Part shown: positions 1 to 10,497 of the stretch, piece by piece
Position numbering within the stretch: position 1 is the stretch's first letter
Layout: each line of letters opens with the position of its first letter
Assembly (NCBI GenBank): GCA_046757965.1
Contig: JBHHZI010000036.1
Location: 1-23,837 of the forward strand
DNA: 23,837 nucleotides
Direction of reading: 5' to 3'
Source of the DNA: JBHHZI01 sp046757965
Lineage (GTDB): Bacteria > Acidobacteriota > Polarisedimenticolia > SMYD01
The notes under the pieces: model-generated
Seen by the model: the letters and a program-made list of their open reading frames with translations, nothing else
Told to the model about the DNA's origin: nothing
Database searches by the model: none
Translations under genes and position numbers: made by a program

Positions 1-38
1 GGGTGGGACGGCGGTCCGCAGCACGAGGCCATCATTCC

Positions 39-2741
<2,703 letters not shown>

Positions 2742-2776
2742 CGCGGCGCCTGCATCGCCTTGACGTCGGCCCGGGG

Positions 2777-2783
2777 AAGGGAG
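2777..2783 (+). promoter_or_regulatory. Ribosome binding site of guaB
   Basis: AAGGGAG lies 10 nt before the ATG at 2794. It is one of the clearer Shine-Dalgarno sequences in the window and fixes the guaB start. No promoter-like pair is evident in the 52-nt gap after secA, so co-transcription with secA is possible. Confidence 0.6.
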
Positions 2784-2793
2784 AGAATCAACC

Positions 2794-4260
2794 ATGCAGG
2801 ACGGACCGATTCCCGAATCCCTCACGTTCGACGATGTTCTCCTGCTGCCGGCCCATTCCGAGGTGCTGCCCGCGGCGGTGGATGTCAGCACCTTCCTGAC
2901 CCGGAAGCTGCGCCTGAACATCCCCCTGGTCTCGGCGGCCATGGACACCGTGACAGAGGCTCGCCTGGCCATCGCCATGGCGCAGATGGGCGGCATCGGC
3001 GTCATCCACAAGAACCTGACCATCGATGAGCAGGCGGGGGAGGTGGACAAGGTCAAGCGCTCCGAATCCGGCATGATCGTCGATCCCATCACCATGCCGC
3101 CCGACGCGCCGATCTCCGAGGCGCTGGCCCTGATGGAACGCTTCCGGATCTCGGGCGTGCCGATCACCGACGGAAAGGGTCGCCTGGTGGGCATCCTGAC
3201 CAACCGGGACCTGCGCTTCGAGAGCCGGACGGACCTGCCGGTGTCGGATCTGATGACCCGGGAGAACCTGATCACGGCGCGGGAGACCATCACGCTGCCG
3301 GAGGCGAAGGAGATCCTACACCGGCACAAGATCGAGAAGTTGCCGGTGGTGGACGCGGAACTTCGGCTGAAGGGCCTGATCACCGTCAAGGACATCCAGA
3401 AGATGATCCGCTACCCCAGCGCCTGCAAGGATCACCTCGGCCGGCTGCGCGTGGCGGCGGCGGTGGGCGTGGGCACGGATACGGACGACCGGGCGGCAGC
3501 GCTCACCGAGGCGCATGTCGACGTCCTGTGCGTCGACACGGCCCATGGGCACAGCCAGGGAGTGCTCGAGACGGTGGCGCGCCTGAAGGAATCACACCCC
3601 GATGTCGAGATCCTCGCCGGCAACGTCGGCACCGCCGACGCGGTGGCCGCGCTGGCCGAACGGGGGGCCGATGGCGTCAAGGTGGGCGTCGGGCCCGGTT
3701 CGATCTGCACGACCCGGGTGGTCTCCGGCGTGGGCGTGCCGCAGATCACCGCCATCCGGGAGACGTCGCGCGCGGCGCGGGAGGCGGGTCTGCCGATCGT
3801 GGCGGACGGCGGCGTGAAATCCTCCGGTGACATCACCAAGGGCCTGGCGGCAGGTGCCAGCGCCGTGATGATCGGTTCGCTGTTCGCCGGCACCGAGGAA
3901 TCGCCCGGCGAGACCATCCTGTACCAGGGTCGAACCTTCAAGTCTTACCGCGGCATGGGATCGCTGGCGGCCATGCAGCGCGGCAGCCGCGACCGCTACT
4001 TCCAGAGCGACACCGAGGCCGGCAAGCTGGTGCCGGAAGGCATCGAGGGGATGGTCCCGTTCAAGGGCAAGCTCGCCCAGCTCGTCGAGCAGCTCGTCGG
4101 CGGGCTGCGGTCCGGCATGGGGTATTGCGGCACCCGGGATGTCCCGACGCTGCAGGCGAGGGCAAAGTTCATCCGGGTGACGGCCGCCGGGCTGAAGGAA
4201 TCGCATGCCCATGATGTCATCGTCACCAAGGAAGCGCCCAACTACCGCACGGAGAACTGA
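2794..4260 (+). CDS. guaB: Inosine-5'-monophosphate dehydrogenase
   Basis: Cytosolic enzyme that oxidises IMP to XMP with NAD+, the committed step of GMP synthesis. The 488 residues match the bacterial family length. The TIM-barrel catalytic domain is interrupted by a CBS pair at roughly 95-205. The catalytic loop GPGSICTTR carries the nucleophile Cys305, the same number as in E. coli. The IMP-phosphate segment (GSLFAGTEESPGE) and the flap region beginning YRGMGSLAAMQRG are intact. The ribosome binding site at 2777-2783 supports ATG 2794. No guaA follows. The next gene, of unknown function, starts inside the guaB 3' end, which suggests translational coupling. Confidence 0.98.
   Translation: MQDGPIPESLTFDDVLLLPAHSEVLPAAVDVSTFLTRKLRLNIPLVSAAMDTVTEARLAIAMAQMGGIGVIHKNLTIDEQAGEVDKVKRSESGMIVDPITMPPDAPISEALALMERFRISGVPITDGKGRLVGILTNRDLRFESRTDLPVSDLMTRENLITARETITLPEAKEILHRHKIEKLPVVDAELRLKGLITVKDIQKMIRYPSACKDHLGRLRVAAAVGVGTDTDDRAAALTEAHVDVLCVDTAHGHSQGVLETVARLKESHPDVEILAGNVGTADAVAALAERGADGVKVGVGPGSICTTRVVSGVGVPQITAIRETSRAAREAGLPIVADGGVKSSGDITKGLAAGASAVMIGSLFAGTEESPGETILYQGRTFKSYRGMGSLAAMQRGSRDRYFQSDTEAGKLVPEGIEGMVPFKGKLAQLVEQLVGGLRSGMGYCGTRDVPTLQARAKFIRVTAAGLKESHAHDVIVTKEAPNYRTEN
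4195..4199 (+). promoter_or_regulatory. Shine-Dalgarno embedded in guaB for the downstream membrane protein
   Basis: AAGGA sits within the last 70 bases of guaB, 5 nt before ATG 4205 and 11 nt before ATG 4211. It is the main support for starting the next gene inside guaB rather than at an internal GTG near 4295. It also implies that ribosomes finishing guaB may help start the next gene. Confidence 0.45.
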
Positions 4261-5254
4261 CGCGGCCGCTTTCGTCCGTTCGCGTCCGTGGAGCGTGTGG
4301 GGCGCCGCGGTGGTGGCTCTGTCCTACAGTCTGGTCTGTGCGGTGTTCACCGCGTTTGCGGTGAAGATGGCCTGGCACGGTCGGCTGGCCACCACACCTC
4401 TCGATGTGCTGGATCCGGATTTCCCGTTCCTGGTACCGGGGGATGTTTTGCCGCTGCCGGGCGGACAGAGTCTGAGCGTGACGTCTGAACTGGTGCGCGT
4501 GCTGGCGGCCGCCACGCTTCTCATGCTGATGGCGGGGACCCTGGTGTGGGCCGGTGCGGGGATCGGCCTGCTGCTCCGACGGACCGGGGGCCGCCGGCTG
4601 GCCCTGGGCCTGTTCGGTCTCACCGCTCTGCTCGGTCTGTGGAACCTGGCGGTCGGCGTGGTGGTCGTGGTGATGTCCGACGGCGACGGTCTCGAGGCGA
4701 TGGCCCGGCCGCTCGCCGCGGTGACCGCGCTCCTGGTGCTGTTGCCGGCCGCCGCCGGCCTGCCGCTGCTGGGCCGGGCCGCGAGAGCGTCCTTCGCGGG
4801 CGCTGGCGGCCGGGCCTCCCGTCCGCTGCTGGTCCCCGGCCTGACGGTTCATTTCGCGCTCGTGGCGGGTTTGCTGGCCGCCGCGGCGGTCACGCCCGCG
4901 ACCTTCGGCCAGCCCCGGCTCCTGCTGGGCCCCTGGATGGTCACCGGGGGTGTCGCGCGCCTCGTGACCTTCGGGGTGGCGGTCGCGCACGGTGGCGCCG
5001 GATGGCTCTGCTGGTCCCGGCGGGCGGGTGCCTACCGCCTGTCCCTGTGGCTGAATGTGGTCCTGACCACACTGGTGGCCTGGTCGGCGCTGGCGGCCGG
5101 CGAAGCGGCCCTGGCCAGCCTGGCCGCCGGCCTGATGCCCGCCGCGGGTGTGCGACTGGCGTTCGCCGTGGCAGCGGTGCTGGGGGGTGGGCTGGTGGCC
5201 ACCATTCGAGCGAGCCGGCGACAGCTTACGGGCGTGCCTCTCCGGACCGGCTGA
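4205..5254 (+). CDS. Multi-pass membrane protein of unknown function
   Basis: I do not recognise this gene. The 349-residue product has a basic, hydrophilic N-terminus of about 30 residues. About eight hydrophobic segments follow, at roughly 32-55, 97-125, 131-157, 167-190, 208-230, 244-270, 280-300 and 302-335. A short polar loop (about 57-95, rich in Pro, Asp and Leu) lies between the first two. There is no P-loop, metal-binding cluster or transporter signature. Composition is dominated by Ala, Gly, Val and Leu. The start overlaps guaB by 56 bp. ATG 4205, 4211 and 4214 are all possible behind the AAGGA at 4195-4199, and a GTG near 4295 would remove the overlap. It converges with tsaE across a 28-bp gap. 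The long open frame, hydrophobic pattern and ribosome binding site make it a likely real gene, but no function can be assigned. Confidence 0.7.
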   Translation: MPMMSSSPRKRPTTARRTDAAAFVRSRPWSVWGAAVVALSYSLVCAVFTAFAVKMAWHGRLATTPLDVLDPDFPFLVPGDVLPLPGGQSLSVTSELVRVLAAATLLMLMAGTLVWAGAGIGLLLRRTGGRRLALGLFGLTALLGLWNLAVGVVVVVMSDGDGLEAMARPLAAVTALLVLLPAAAGLPLLGRAARASFAGAGGRASRPLLVPGLTVHFALVAGLLAAAAVTPATFGQPRLLLGPWMVTGGVARLVTFGVAVAHGGAGWLCWSRRAGAYRLSLWLNVVLTTLVAWSALAAGEAALASLAAGLMPAAGVRLAFAVAAVLGGGLVATIRASRRQLTGVPLRTG

Positions 5255-5282
5255 GCCCGCACCCCGGCATGACCTTTTGTTG

Positions 5283-5756
5283 TCAGGTCACCGTGTCGAT
5301 GGCGATGGCGCGGGTGCCGGCCTCCGTGGCCGTGATCCGCACCTCGACGCGGGGGGGAGGACAGACCGCATCGGGAAGGCGCTCGGCCCACTCGATGACC
5401 GTGATCGAGGTGTCGGCCAGGATGTCCTCGAGGCCGAGATCCGCGAGAGACTCCCCGTCACCCAGACGGTAGAGATCGACATGATCGAGCGAGACGGCGC
5501 CCTCGTGGCGGCTCACCATGATGAAGCTGGGAGAATGGATGTGTCTGGGATCGAGGCCGAGGCCGGCTGCGATGCCCTGCACGAGGCAGGTCTTCCCGGC
5601 CCCGAGGGCGCCGAACAGCAGCACCACGTCGCCGGGCGACAGCTCGGCGGCCAGCCGCCGGCCGAGTCGACGGGTCTCGTCGGCGGTGGCGCAGCGCGCC
5701 CGGTGGCCGTGCCGGACCGTTCGCGCGGATTCCCCATGTGGACGCGAGCGGGTCAC
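5283..5756 (-). CDS. tsaE: tRNA threonylcarbamoyladenosine biosynthesis ATPase TsaE
   Basis: TsaE is the small ATPase that drives the TsaB/TsaD complex in making the t6A modification at A37 of ANN-decoding tRNAs. The 157-residue product has the family P-loop GALGAGKT at 49-56, the SPSF segment after it (about 75-78), the HVDLYRL motif at 92-98 and the late IEWAERLP motif near 121-128. Together these are diagnostic. The start is a GTG at 5756 with no good Shine-Dalgarno, and no better in-frame start is evident downstream before the conserved domain. It is divergent from the VWA gene (74-bp gap) and convergent with the membrane protein. No tsaB or tsaD lies in the window. Confidence 0.93.
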   Translation of the reverse strand: MTRSRPHGESARTVRHGHRARCATADETRRLGRRLAAELSPGDVVLLFGALGAGKTCLVQGIAAGLGLDPRHIHSPSFIMVSRHEGAVSLDHVDLYRLGDGESLADLGLEDILADTSITVIEWAERLPDAVCPPPRVEVRITATEAGTRAIAIDTVT

Positions 5757-5830
5757 GAGACTAGATTACAGGAACGGAGCCCGTTCACTCCACGTCCACG
5801 TCGCCGGGCCCGGATCAATCGGGAGTCCCC

Positions 5831-6847
5831 ATGCGAACGAGACGGGCCGCGCCGCCCCTCGGGGGGAACTGGCGCGGCATCCCGGCTCTCCTCGGTGTCA
5901 TCTTCTGCGCCACCGCGATGTCGCCCGCCGGCGAGGTGCGGTCCCCGGCTGCCGGGGTCGCAACGGAGGAGAGGCCGGCGTTCCCACGCGCGGGTGTGCC
6001 GTTCGAGGAGGTGGAGGTCCGACTCGTGATGCTCCGGGCCAGCGTCCTGGGTCCTCACGGCAAGGCGGTGACGGGTCTGGGACCTGGCGATTTCGAGCTC
6101 ACGGACAGCGGGGTTCCACAGACCATCCAGGTGTTCGGCACAGCCGCGGACCGGCCGCTGTCGATCGCATTTCTCCTGGATGTCTCGGGGTCGATGGGGG
6201 TCCGGGGAAAGCTCGATCTGGCGCGGGGTGCCATCCGCAGTCTGACGCGGCGCCTGCGCCCGGCGGACCGCGTCGGCCTGCTCATCTTCGCTGACGGCGC
6301 GGTGCGCGTCGAGGCCCCGTTATCGACCGATCGGGAGACCTTCGAGGCCGCCCTGTCACGCCAGCGTGCCTACGGCAAGACCGCCCTGAGGGATGCCGTG
6401 GTGGCCGCCCCGGAGCTGCTCGCCGGAACCGGCAACTCGCGCCGGGCCCTGTTCCTGGTCACCGACGGCGTGGACAACGCCTCGAGCGTGTCCACCTTCG
6501 AGGCCTTGCGCGCCGCGCGCCAGGTCGCCGTGCCGATCCATGTGCTGGGGCTGTCCGACCTGCCGGCGGCACTGCGTGGCGGAAGCCACCGGGGAAAGGG
6601 CCGTACCGTGGTGGAGGTGCTCGAGGCGGTCGCGGAGGAGACCGGGGGCATCCTGTTCACGGCCTTCTCGGACGACGAGCTGGACCGGGCCGTCGTGGAG
6701 GTCGAGGGGCATCTGCGCAGCCAGTATGTGATCGGCTACCACCCGTCGGCGGGTGGGGAGCCCGGCGAGTATCGCCCCATCGTTCTCTCCGCCGGTGGAC
6801 CCGACCGGCGGGTCGTGACCCGCCGCGGATATCGCATCGGGCGCTGA
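5831..6847 (+). CDS. Secreted VWA-domain protein (VWFA-related type)
   Basis: 338-residue exported protein with a von Willebrand factor A domain. The N-terminus is basic (MRTRRA) and followed by a hydrophobic stretch at about 18-30, consistent with a signal peptide. A segment at about 60-105 (LGPGDFELTDSGVPQTI) is the lead-in strand block typical of VWFA-related proteins common in Acidobacteriota. The metal-ion-dependent adhesion site is complete: DVSGSM at 117-122, Thr184 in GKTAL and Asp212 in VTDGVDN. The domain ends with the SQYVIGYHPS block near 297-306, also typical of this group. GGGAG-like GGGAG at 5821-5825 precedes ATG 5831 by 5 nt. Function is unknown; such domains bind protein ligands through the metal site. 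Its nearest same-strand neighbour is an OmpA-type lipoprotein, so a cell-envelope role is a reasonable inference. Confidence 0.88.
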   Translation: MRTRRAAPPLGGNWRGIPALLGVIFCATAMSPAGEVRSPAAGVATEERPAFPRAGVPFEEVEVRLVMLRASVLGPHGKAVTGLGPGDFELTDSGVPQTIQVFGTAADRPLSIAFLLDVSGSMGVRGKLDLARGAIRSLTRRLRPADRVGLLIFADGAVRVEAPLSTDRETFEAALSRQRAYGKTALRDAVVAAPELLAGTGNSRRALFLVTDGVDNASSVSTFEALRAARQVAVPIHVLGLSDLPAALRGGSHRGKGRTVVEVLEAVAEETGGILFTAFSDDELDRAVVEVEGHLRSQYVIGYHPSAGGEPGEYRPIVLSAGGPDRRVVTRRGYRIGR

Positions 6848-6866
6848 CCTGCCGGGTGCTCCGTAA

Positions 6867-6896
6867 CCTGCTGAATCAGCGGGGGGTGTCGTTTTT
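6867..6896 (+). terminator. Weak terminator-like hairpin after the VWA gene
   Basis: CCTGCT and AGCGGG can pair (one U-G wobble) around the loop GAATC, giving a 6-7 bp stem. A T5 run follows 8 nt later at 6892-6896. The gap between stem and T-run is too long for a classic intrinsic terminator, so the call is tentative. Confidence 0.2.
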
Positions 6897-6898
6897 CG

Positions 6899-6927
6899 TT
6901 GGCTCGGCAAACACTTTCTGGTAACGT
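6899..6927 (+). promoter_or_regulatory. Candidate promoter of the OmpA-family lipoprotein gene
   Basis: TTGGCT (6899-6904) and TAACGT (6922-6927) are separated by exactly 17 nt. The -35 matches TTGACA at 4 of 6 positions. The -10 fits only the looser TAnnnT pattern seen in GC-rich genomes. It lies in the 165-bp gap after the VWA gene and would give a leader of about 80 nt before ATG 7013. Confidence 0.35.
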
Positions 6928-7012
6928 CGGATCATCCGGTGAAGAGCAGAACGAGTCACACATCTGAAATCGACTGCGCGGCGCCCACGATGCGGTGCCG
7001 CACGAGGGGTCC

Positions 7013-7657
7013 ATGAGGTTCCGAGACGCACGAGTTCATGTCGCTTCCATCATCATGGCGCTGGCGTTCAGCCTCCTGATGGCGACCGGGTGCGCCACCA
7101 AGCAGATGGTCCGCGACGGGGCTGCCGCGACCGGCGGACGTCTCGACGACGTGGAGACCCAGGTGGAGAACAACCAGCGGGCTCTGCGGGAAGCGGACCG
7201 GCGACTTGACGACGTGACCGACCAGTCGCGCGCCGCGCGCAACATCGGCCGCCAGGCCGAGACCCGGGCGGAGGAAGCTCTGGAACTCGCCAAGGGCAAG
7301 CTGCTCTACGAGGTGGTGCTCGATGATACAGCCGGGCGATTTGCCCTCGACAGCGCCGGGCTGAGTGATGACACGCGGGCGCGTCTCGACCATCTTGCGG
7401 GTAAACTGAAGAGCGAGAATGCCAGCGTGTTTCTGGAGATCGCCGGACATACCGACTCCACCGGGCCTGCCGCCTACAACATGCGCCTCGGCCTGGCACG
7501 CGCCGAGGCCGTGCGTCGCTATCTGAATGGCCAGCACGAGATCCCGTTGCACCGCATGAGTGTCATCTCGTACGGCGAGACGCAGCCGGTGGCGGACAAC
7601 AAGACGAAGGATGGGCGTGCCCGGAATCGGCGGGTCGAGATTCGCGTGCTGTCTTGA
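7013..7657 (+). CDS. OmpA/Pal-family peptidoglycan-binding lipoprotein
   Basis: 214-residue outer-membrane lipoprotein predicted to tether the outer membrane to peptidoglycan. A signal peptide (hydrophobic 11-26) ends in the lipobox-like MATGC, so Cys27 would be lipidated. Residues about 43-95 are Glu/Arg/Ala-rich with the repeat-like pair RLDDVETQ and RLDDVTDQ, suggesting a coiled coil. The OmpA domain fills about 98-214, with GHTDSTGPAAYN and the closing GRARNRRVEI block. Asp148 and Arg163 are spaced as E. coli OmpA Asp271 and Arg286, which bind diaminopimelate. ATG 7013 is preceded by GAGGGG at 7004-7009. An upstream in-frame GTG at 6995 would only add six residues before the basic signal start. 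No tol genes are adjacent, so calling it Pal itself would be premature. Confidence 0.92.
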   Translation: MRFRDARVHVASIIMALAFSLLMATGCATKQMVRDGAAATGGRLDDVETQVENNQRALREADRRLDDVTDQSRAARNIGRQAETRAEEALELAKGKLLYEVVLDDTAGRFALDSAGLSDDTRARLDHLAGKLKSENASVFLEIAGHTDSTGPAAYNMRLGLARAEAVRRYLNGQHEIPLHRMSVISYGETQPVADNKTKDGRARNRRVEIRVLS

Positions 7658-7721
7658 TCGATCGACGTCACACGCCGTGACCCGGCGGCGTCAGCGCGTC
7701 GAGAACGCCGTGGCAGGCGGT

Positions 7722-7738
7722 GGGAGGCCCGACCTCCC
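7722..7738 (+). promoter_or_regulatory. Hairpin just upstream of the nnr ribosome binding site
   Basis: GGGAGG and CCTCCC form a perfect 6-bp stem around the loop CCCGA, ending 7 nt before the GGGAAG Shine-Dalgarno region of nnr. It could influence initiation or be chance in GC-rich sequence. No T-run follows, so it is not an intrinsic terminator. Confidence 0.25.
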
Positions 7739-7756
7739 GACCGGCGGGAAGTGATG

Positions 7757-9319
7757 ATGAAGATCCTCACTGCCCACCAGATGCGCAACATCGACCGGCG
7801 CGCGATCTCGCGGTTTCAAGTTCCCGGCATCGTGCTCATGGAAAACGCCGGCCGCGCGGTCGTCGAGCATCTCCTGGACGTTGTCGAGGAGATGGACCAC
7901 CCCGAGATCGCGGTGGTCTGCGGCAAGGGGAACAACGGCGGAGACGGCCTGGTGGCCGCGCGCCATCTGCATGACCTGGAGCTGACGCCGGTGGTCTTTC
8001 TCATCGCGTCGGAGGACGACCTGGAAGGGGACGCGGCGACGAACCGTCGAATTGTCGAGCGCCTGCCCATCCCGATGAAGACGATCCCCGAGGCCCAGTG
8101 GCGGAATGCCACGGGGGACGTGAATCCGCTCCTGTCGTTCGACATCATCGTCGATGCTCTCCTGGGGACCGGATTGAAAGGACGCGTGCGCGGCAATTTC
8201 CAGGCCATCGTCGAGGACATCAACGATGCCGGCGCCTACGTCGTGTCGGTGGACATTCCCTCGGGGCTCTCGGGAGGAAGATCTCGTGTGGTGGGCCCGG
8301 CCGTCCGGGCTGATGCCACGGTCACGTTCGTGGCCCCGAAGATCCCACACCTGTTCCCGCCGGCGGAGGAACTCTGCGGGGATCTGATCGTCGCCGAGAT
8401 CGGGGTCCCCGCGGAGGCGGTGGCAGCGGAGAGGGTCAAGCTCGAACTGCTCGACGAGGACCGCATCGCCGGCCGCCTGATGCCGCGGGCGGATGATTCT
8501 CACAAGGGTTCGTACGGCCACGTCCTGATCATCGGGGGGTCGATCGGCAAGGCCGGTGCGGTCCGGCTGGCAACCGAGGCCGTCTTGATGGCCGGTGCGG
8601 GACTGGTGACCGCCGCGGTCCCGCGTTCCGTCCGGGCCGAGGCCGCGGGATTCGCGCCGGCGATGACGCATCCGCTGGCCGAATCGGGCAGTGGAGAGAT
8701 CTCCCGGCGCGCCATCAACCCGCTGCGCAAGCTGATGGCCGACAAGGCGGTGGTCGCCATCGGGGTGGGAGCGGGCCGGGGAAAGGAGATCCAGGCGACG
8801 CTCCGGTCTCTGGTCACCAGCGCGCGCATGCCGGTCGTGGTGGATGCGGACGGTCTCAACGCATTCGAGGGGCGTGATGACGCGCTGTCCGGAGCCCGCC
8901 GGCCGCTGGTCCTCACACCCCATCCAGGCGAGATGGCGAGGCTGGCCGGAATCCCGACGGCTGATGTCCAGGCGGACCGGGTCGAGGTCTGCCGCCGTTT
9001 CGCCCGCACGCATTCCTGCCATGTGGTGCTCAAGGGGTACCGCACCCTCGTCGGCACGCCCGAGGGGCGCGTGTTCGTCAACCCCACCGGCAATCCCGGC
9101 CTCGCCACCGCCGGGAGCGGTGACGTGCTCACCGGGCTGCTTGCCGGCCTCATCGCCACCGGCGTGCCGGTGCTGGATGCCGTGCTGGTCGGTGTGTATG
9201 CCCATGGCTGGGCCGGCGATCGCGGTGCGGAGGCCACCGGCCTGTCCGCGCTGACGGCGCGCACACTTCTCGACGCTCTCCCTCAGGCCCTGCACGAGAT
9301 CGAGGAGCTCGAACCGTGA
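7757..9319 (+). CDS. nnr: Bifunctional NAD(P)H-hydrate epimerase / ADP-dependent dehydratase
   Basis: Repairs damaged NADH and NADPH. The N-terminal YjeF_N domain (about 1-225) interconverts R and S hydrates. The C-terminal ribokinase-like domain (about 235-515) dehydrates the S form using ADP. The epimerase half shows MENAGRA (28-34), GKGNNGGDG (57-64 region), DALLGTG with Asp133, and SVDIPSGL. The dehydratase half shows HKGSYGHVLIIGGS (249-262), VVDADGLNA, LTPHPGEMARL and the catalytic GSGD with Asp456. The length of 520 residues is normal for the fused enzyme. GTG 7751, ATG 7754 and ATG 7757 are in tandem. I prefer 7757 because GGGA at 7746-7749 is then 7 nt away. The stop overlaps the aroC start by 4 bp (GTGA), so the two are translationally coupled. 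Confidence 0.96.
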   Translation: MKILTAHQMRNIDRRAISRFQVPGIVLMENAGRAVVEHLLDVVEEMDHPEIAVVCGKGNNGGDGLVAARHLHDLELTPVVFLIASEDDLEGDAATNRRIVERLPIPMKTIPEAQWRNATGDVNPLLSFDIIVDALLGTGLKGRVRGNFQAIVEDINDAGAYVVSVDIPSGLSGGRSRVVGPAVRADATVTFVAPKIPHLFPPAEELCGDLIVAEIGVPAEAVAAERVKLELLDEDRIAGRLMPRADDSHKGSYGHVLIIGGSIGKAGAVRLATEAVLMAGAGLVTAAVPRSVRAEAAGFAPAMTHPLAESGSGEISRRAINPLRKLMADKAVVAIGVGAGRGKEIQATLRSLVTSARMPVVVDADGLNAFEGRDDALSGARRPLVLTPHPGEMARLAGIPTADVQADRVEVCRRFARTHSCHVVLKGYRTLVGTPEGRVFVNPTGNPGLATAGSGDVLTGLLAGLIATGVPVLDAVLVGVYAHGWAGDRGAEATGLSALTARTLLDALPQALHEIEELEP

Positions 9320-10494
9320 GAGCACTGCGCTTCCTGACCGCCGGCGAGTCCCACGGCCCCGGCCTGGTGGTGACCGTCGACGGGTTGCCGGCGGGGCTGC
9401 CATTCGATCTCGATCGGATCAACGCCATGCTGGTCCGTCGAATGGGAGGGTACGGCCGCGGACCCAGGATGAAGAAGATCGAGAATGACCGGGTGCAGGT
9501 CCTTTCCGGCGTCCGTCATGGCGAGACCCTGGGGTCGCCGGTGGCGTTCCTGATCGAGAACAAGGACTTCGCCGGCTGGAAGGACGCGATGAACCCGGAG
9601 CCGGTGGTGGCCGGCACGAAGATCCGCAAGGTGACCCGCCCGCGTCCTGGGCATGCGGATCTGGCCGGCGGGCTGAAGTACAACACGCACGACCTCCGCG
9701 ACATCCTGGAACGCGCCTCGGCGCGGGAGACCGCGGCACGAACGGCGGCAGGAGCGCTGGCGGCCCTCTTCCTGGACCAGTTCTCCATCTGGGTGGTTAG
9801 CCACGTGATCCAGGTCGGCCCGGCGGGTTATCCGGAGGATCACGAGGTGCCGTTCGTCGACATCGTCAACATCTCACCGGAATCGAGGCTGCATGTGGCG
9901 GACCCCGATATCGAGGCAGAGATGGTGGCCGAGATCGATGCGGCGGAAGCGGCGTACGACACCGTCGGCGGGGTGTTCGAGGTGGTGGCGTCCGGAGTGC
10001 CGGCCGGGCTGGGAAGTCACCGCCACTGGGACACCAAGATCGACGCCCGGCTGGCCCAGGCCGTGCTCTCCATCCAGGCCATCAAGGCGGTCGAGATCGG
10101 CCAGGGAGTGCGCGCCGCGGGGTGCCGCGGCTCGGCCATTCACGACGAGATCCTGCGCACGGGACGCTGGAAGGGTTTCACGCGCCGCACGAACCGGGCC
10201 GGTGGTGTCGAGGGCGGTATCACCAACGGTGGTGAGGTGCGGGTGCGAGCCCACATGAAGCCGCTCTCGACGCTGAAGAAGCCGCTGGCGTCGGTCGATG
10301 TGGAGTCGAAGGAAGCCTTCAAGGCCCAGGTCGAGCGGAGCGACGTGACCGCGATCTCGGCGGCGGGCGTGGTCGGCGAGGCGATGGTCGCCCTGGTCCT
10401 AGCCGACGCGTTCCTCGAGAAGTTCGGTGGCGATTCTCTCGGCGAGACGAAGCGCAACTTCGATGGCTATCGCCGGCAGATGCAGAAGTACTGA
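9316..10494 (+). CDS. aroC: Chorismate synthase
   Basis: Final enzyme of the shikimate pathway. It converts 5-enolpyruvylshikimate-3-phosphate to chorismate using reduced FMN. The 392-residue product starts with the invariant AGESHG block (His13). It has GYGRGPRM, then the RPGHADLAGGLKY region and the long ILERASARETAARTAAGALA helix that contributes substrate and flavin contacts. The C-terminal signature SDVTAISAAGVVGEAM followed by FGGDSLGET is intact. GTG 9316 overlaps the nnr stop by 4 bp. No ATG fits the conserved N-terminus better. The next gene begins 3 nt after the stop. Linkage to a cofactor-repair gene rather than to other aro genes is notable, and no shikimate pathway partner is nearby. 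Confidence 0.97.
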   Translation: MRALRFLTAGESHGPGLVVTVDGLPAGLPFDLDRINAMLVRRMGGYGRGPRMKKIENDRVQVLSGVRHGETLGSPVAFLIENKDFAGWKDAMNPEPVVAGTKIRKVTRPRPGHADLAGGLKYNTHDLRDILERASARETAARTAAGALAALFLDQFSIWVVSHVIQVGPAGYPEDHEVPFVDIVNISPESRLHVADPDIEAEMVAEIDAAEAAYDTVGGVFEVVASGVPAGLGSHRHWDTKIDARLAQAVLSIQAIKAVEIGQGVRAAGCRGSAIHDEILRTGRWKGFTRRTNRAGGVEGGITNGGEVRVRAHMKPLSTLKKPLASVDVESKEAFKAQVERSDVTAISAAGVVGEAMVALVLADAFLEKFGGDSLGETKRNFDGYRRQMQKY

Positions 10495-10497
10495 TCG

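Noticed and set aside
3..38. GTG start adding 12 residues to SecA
   Set aside because: SecA N-termini begin at the MLNSLL-like segment encoded from 39, and the extra residues are unrelated.
7691..9403. 570-residue open frame antisense to nnr
   Set aside because: Arg/Gly/His/Asp-rich, no recognisable motif, and fully opposite a conserved enzyme.
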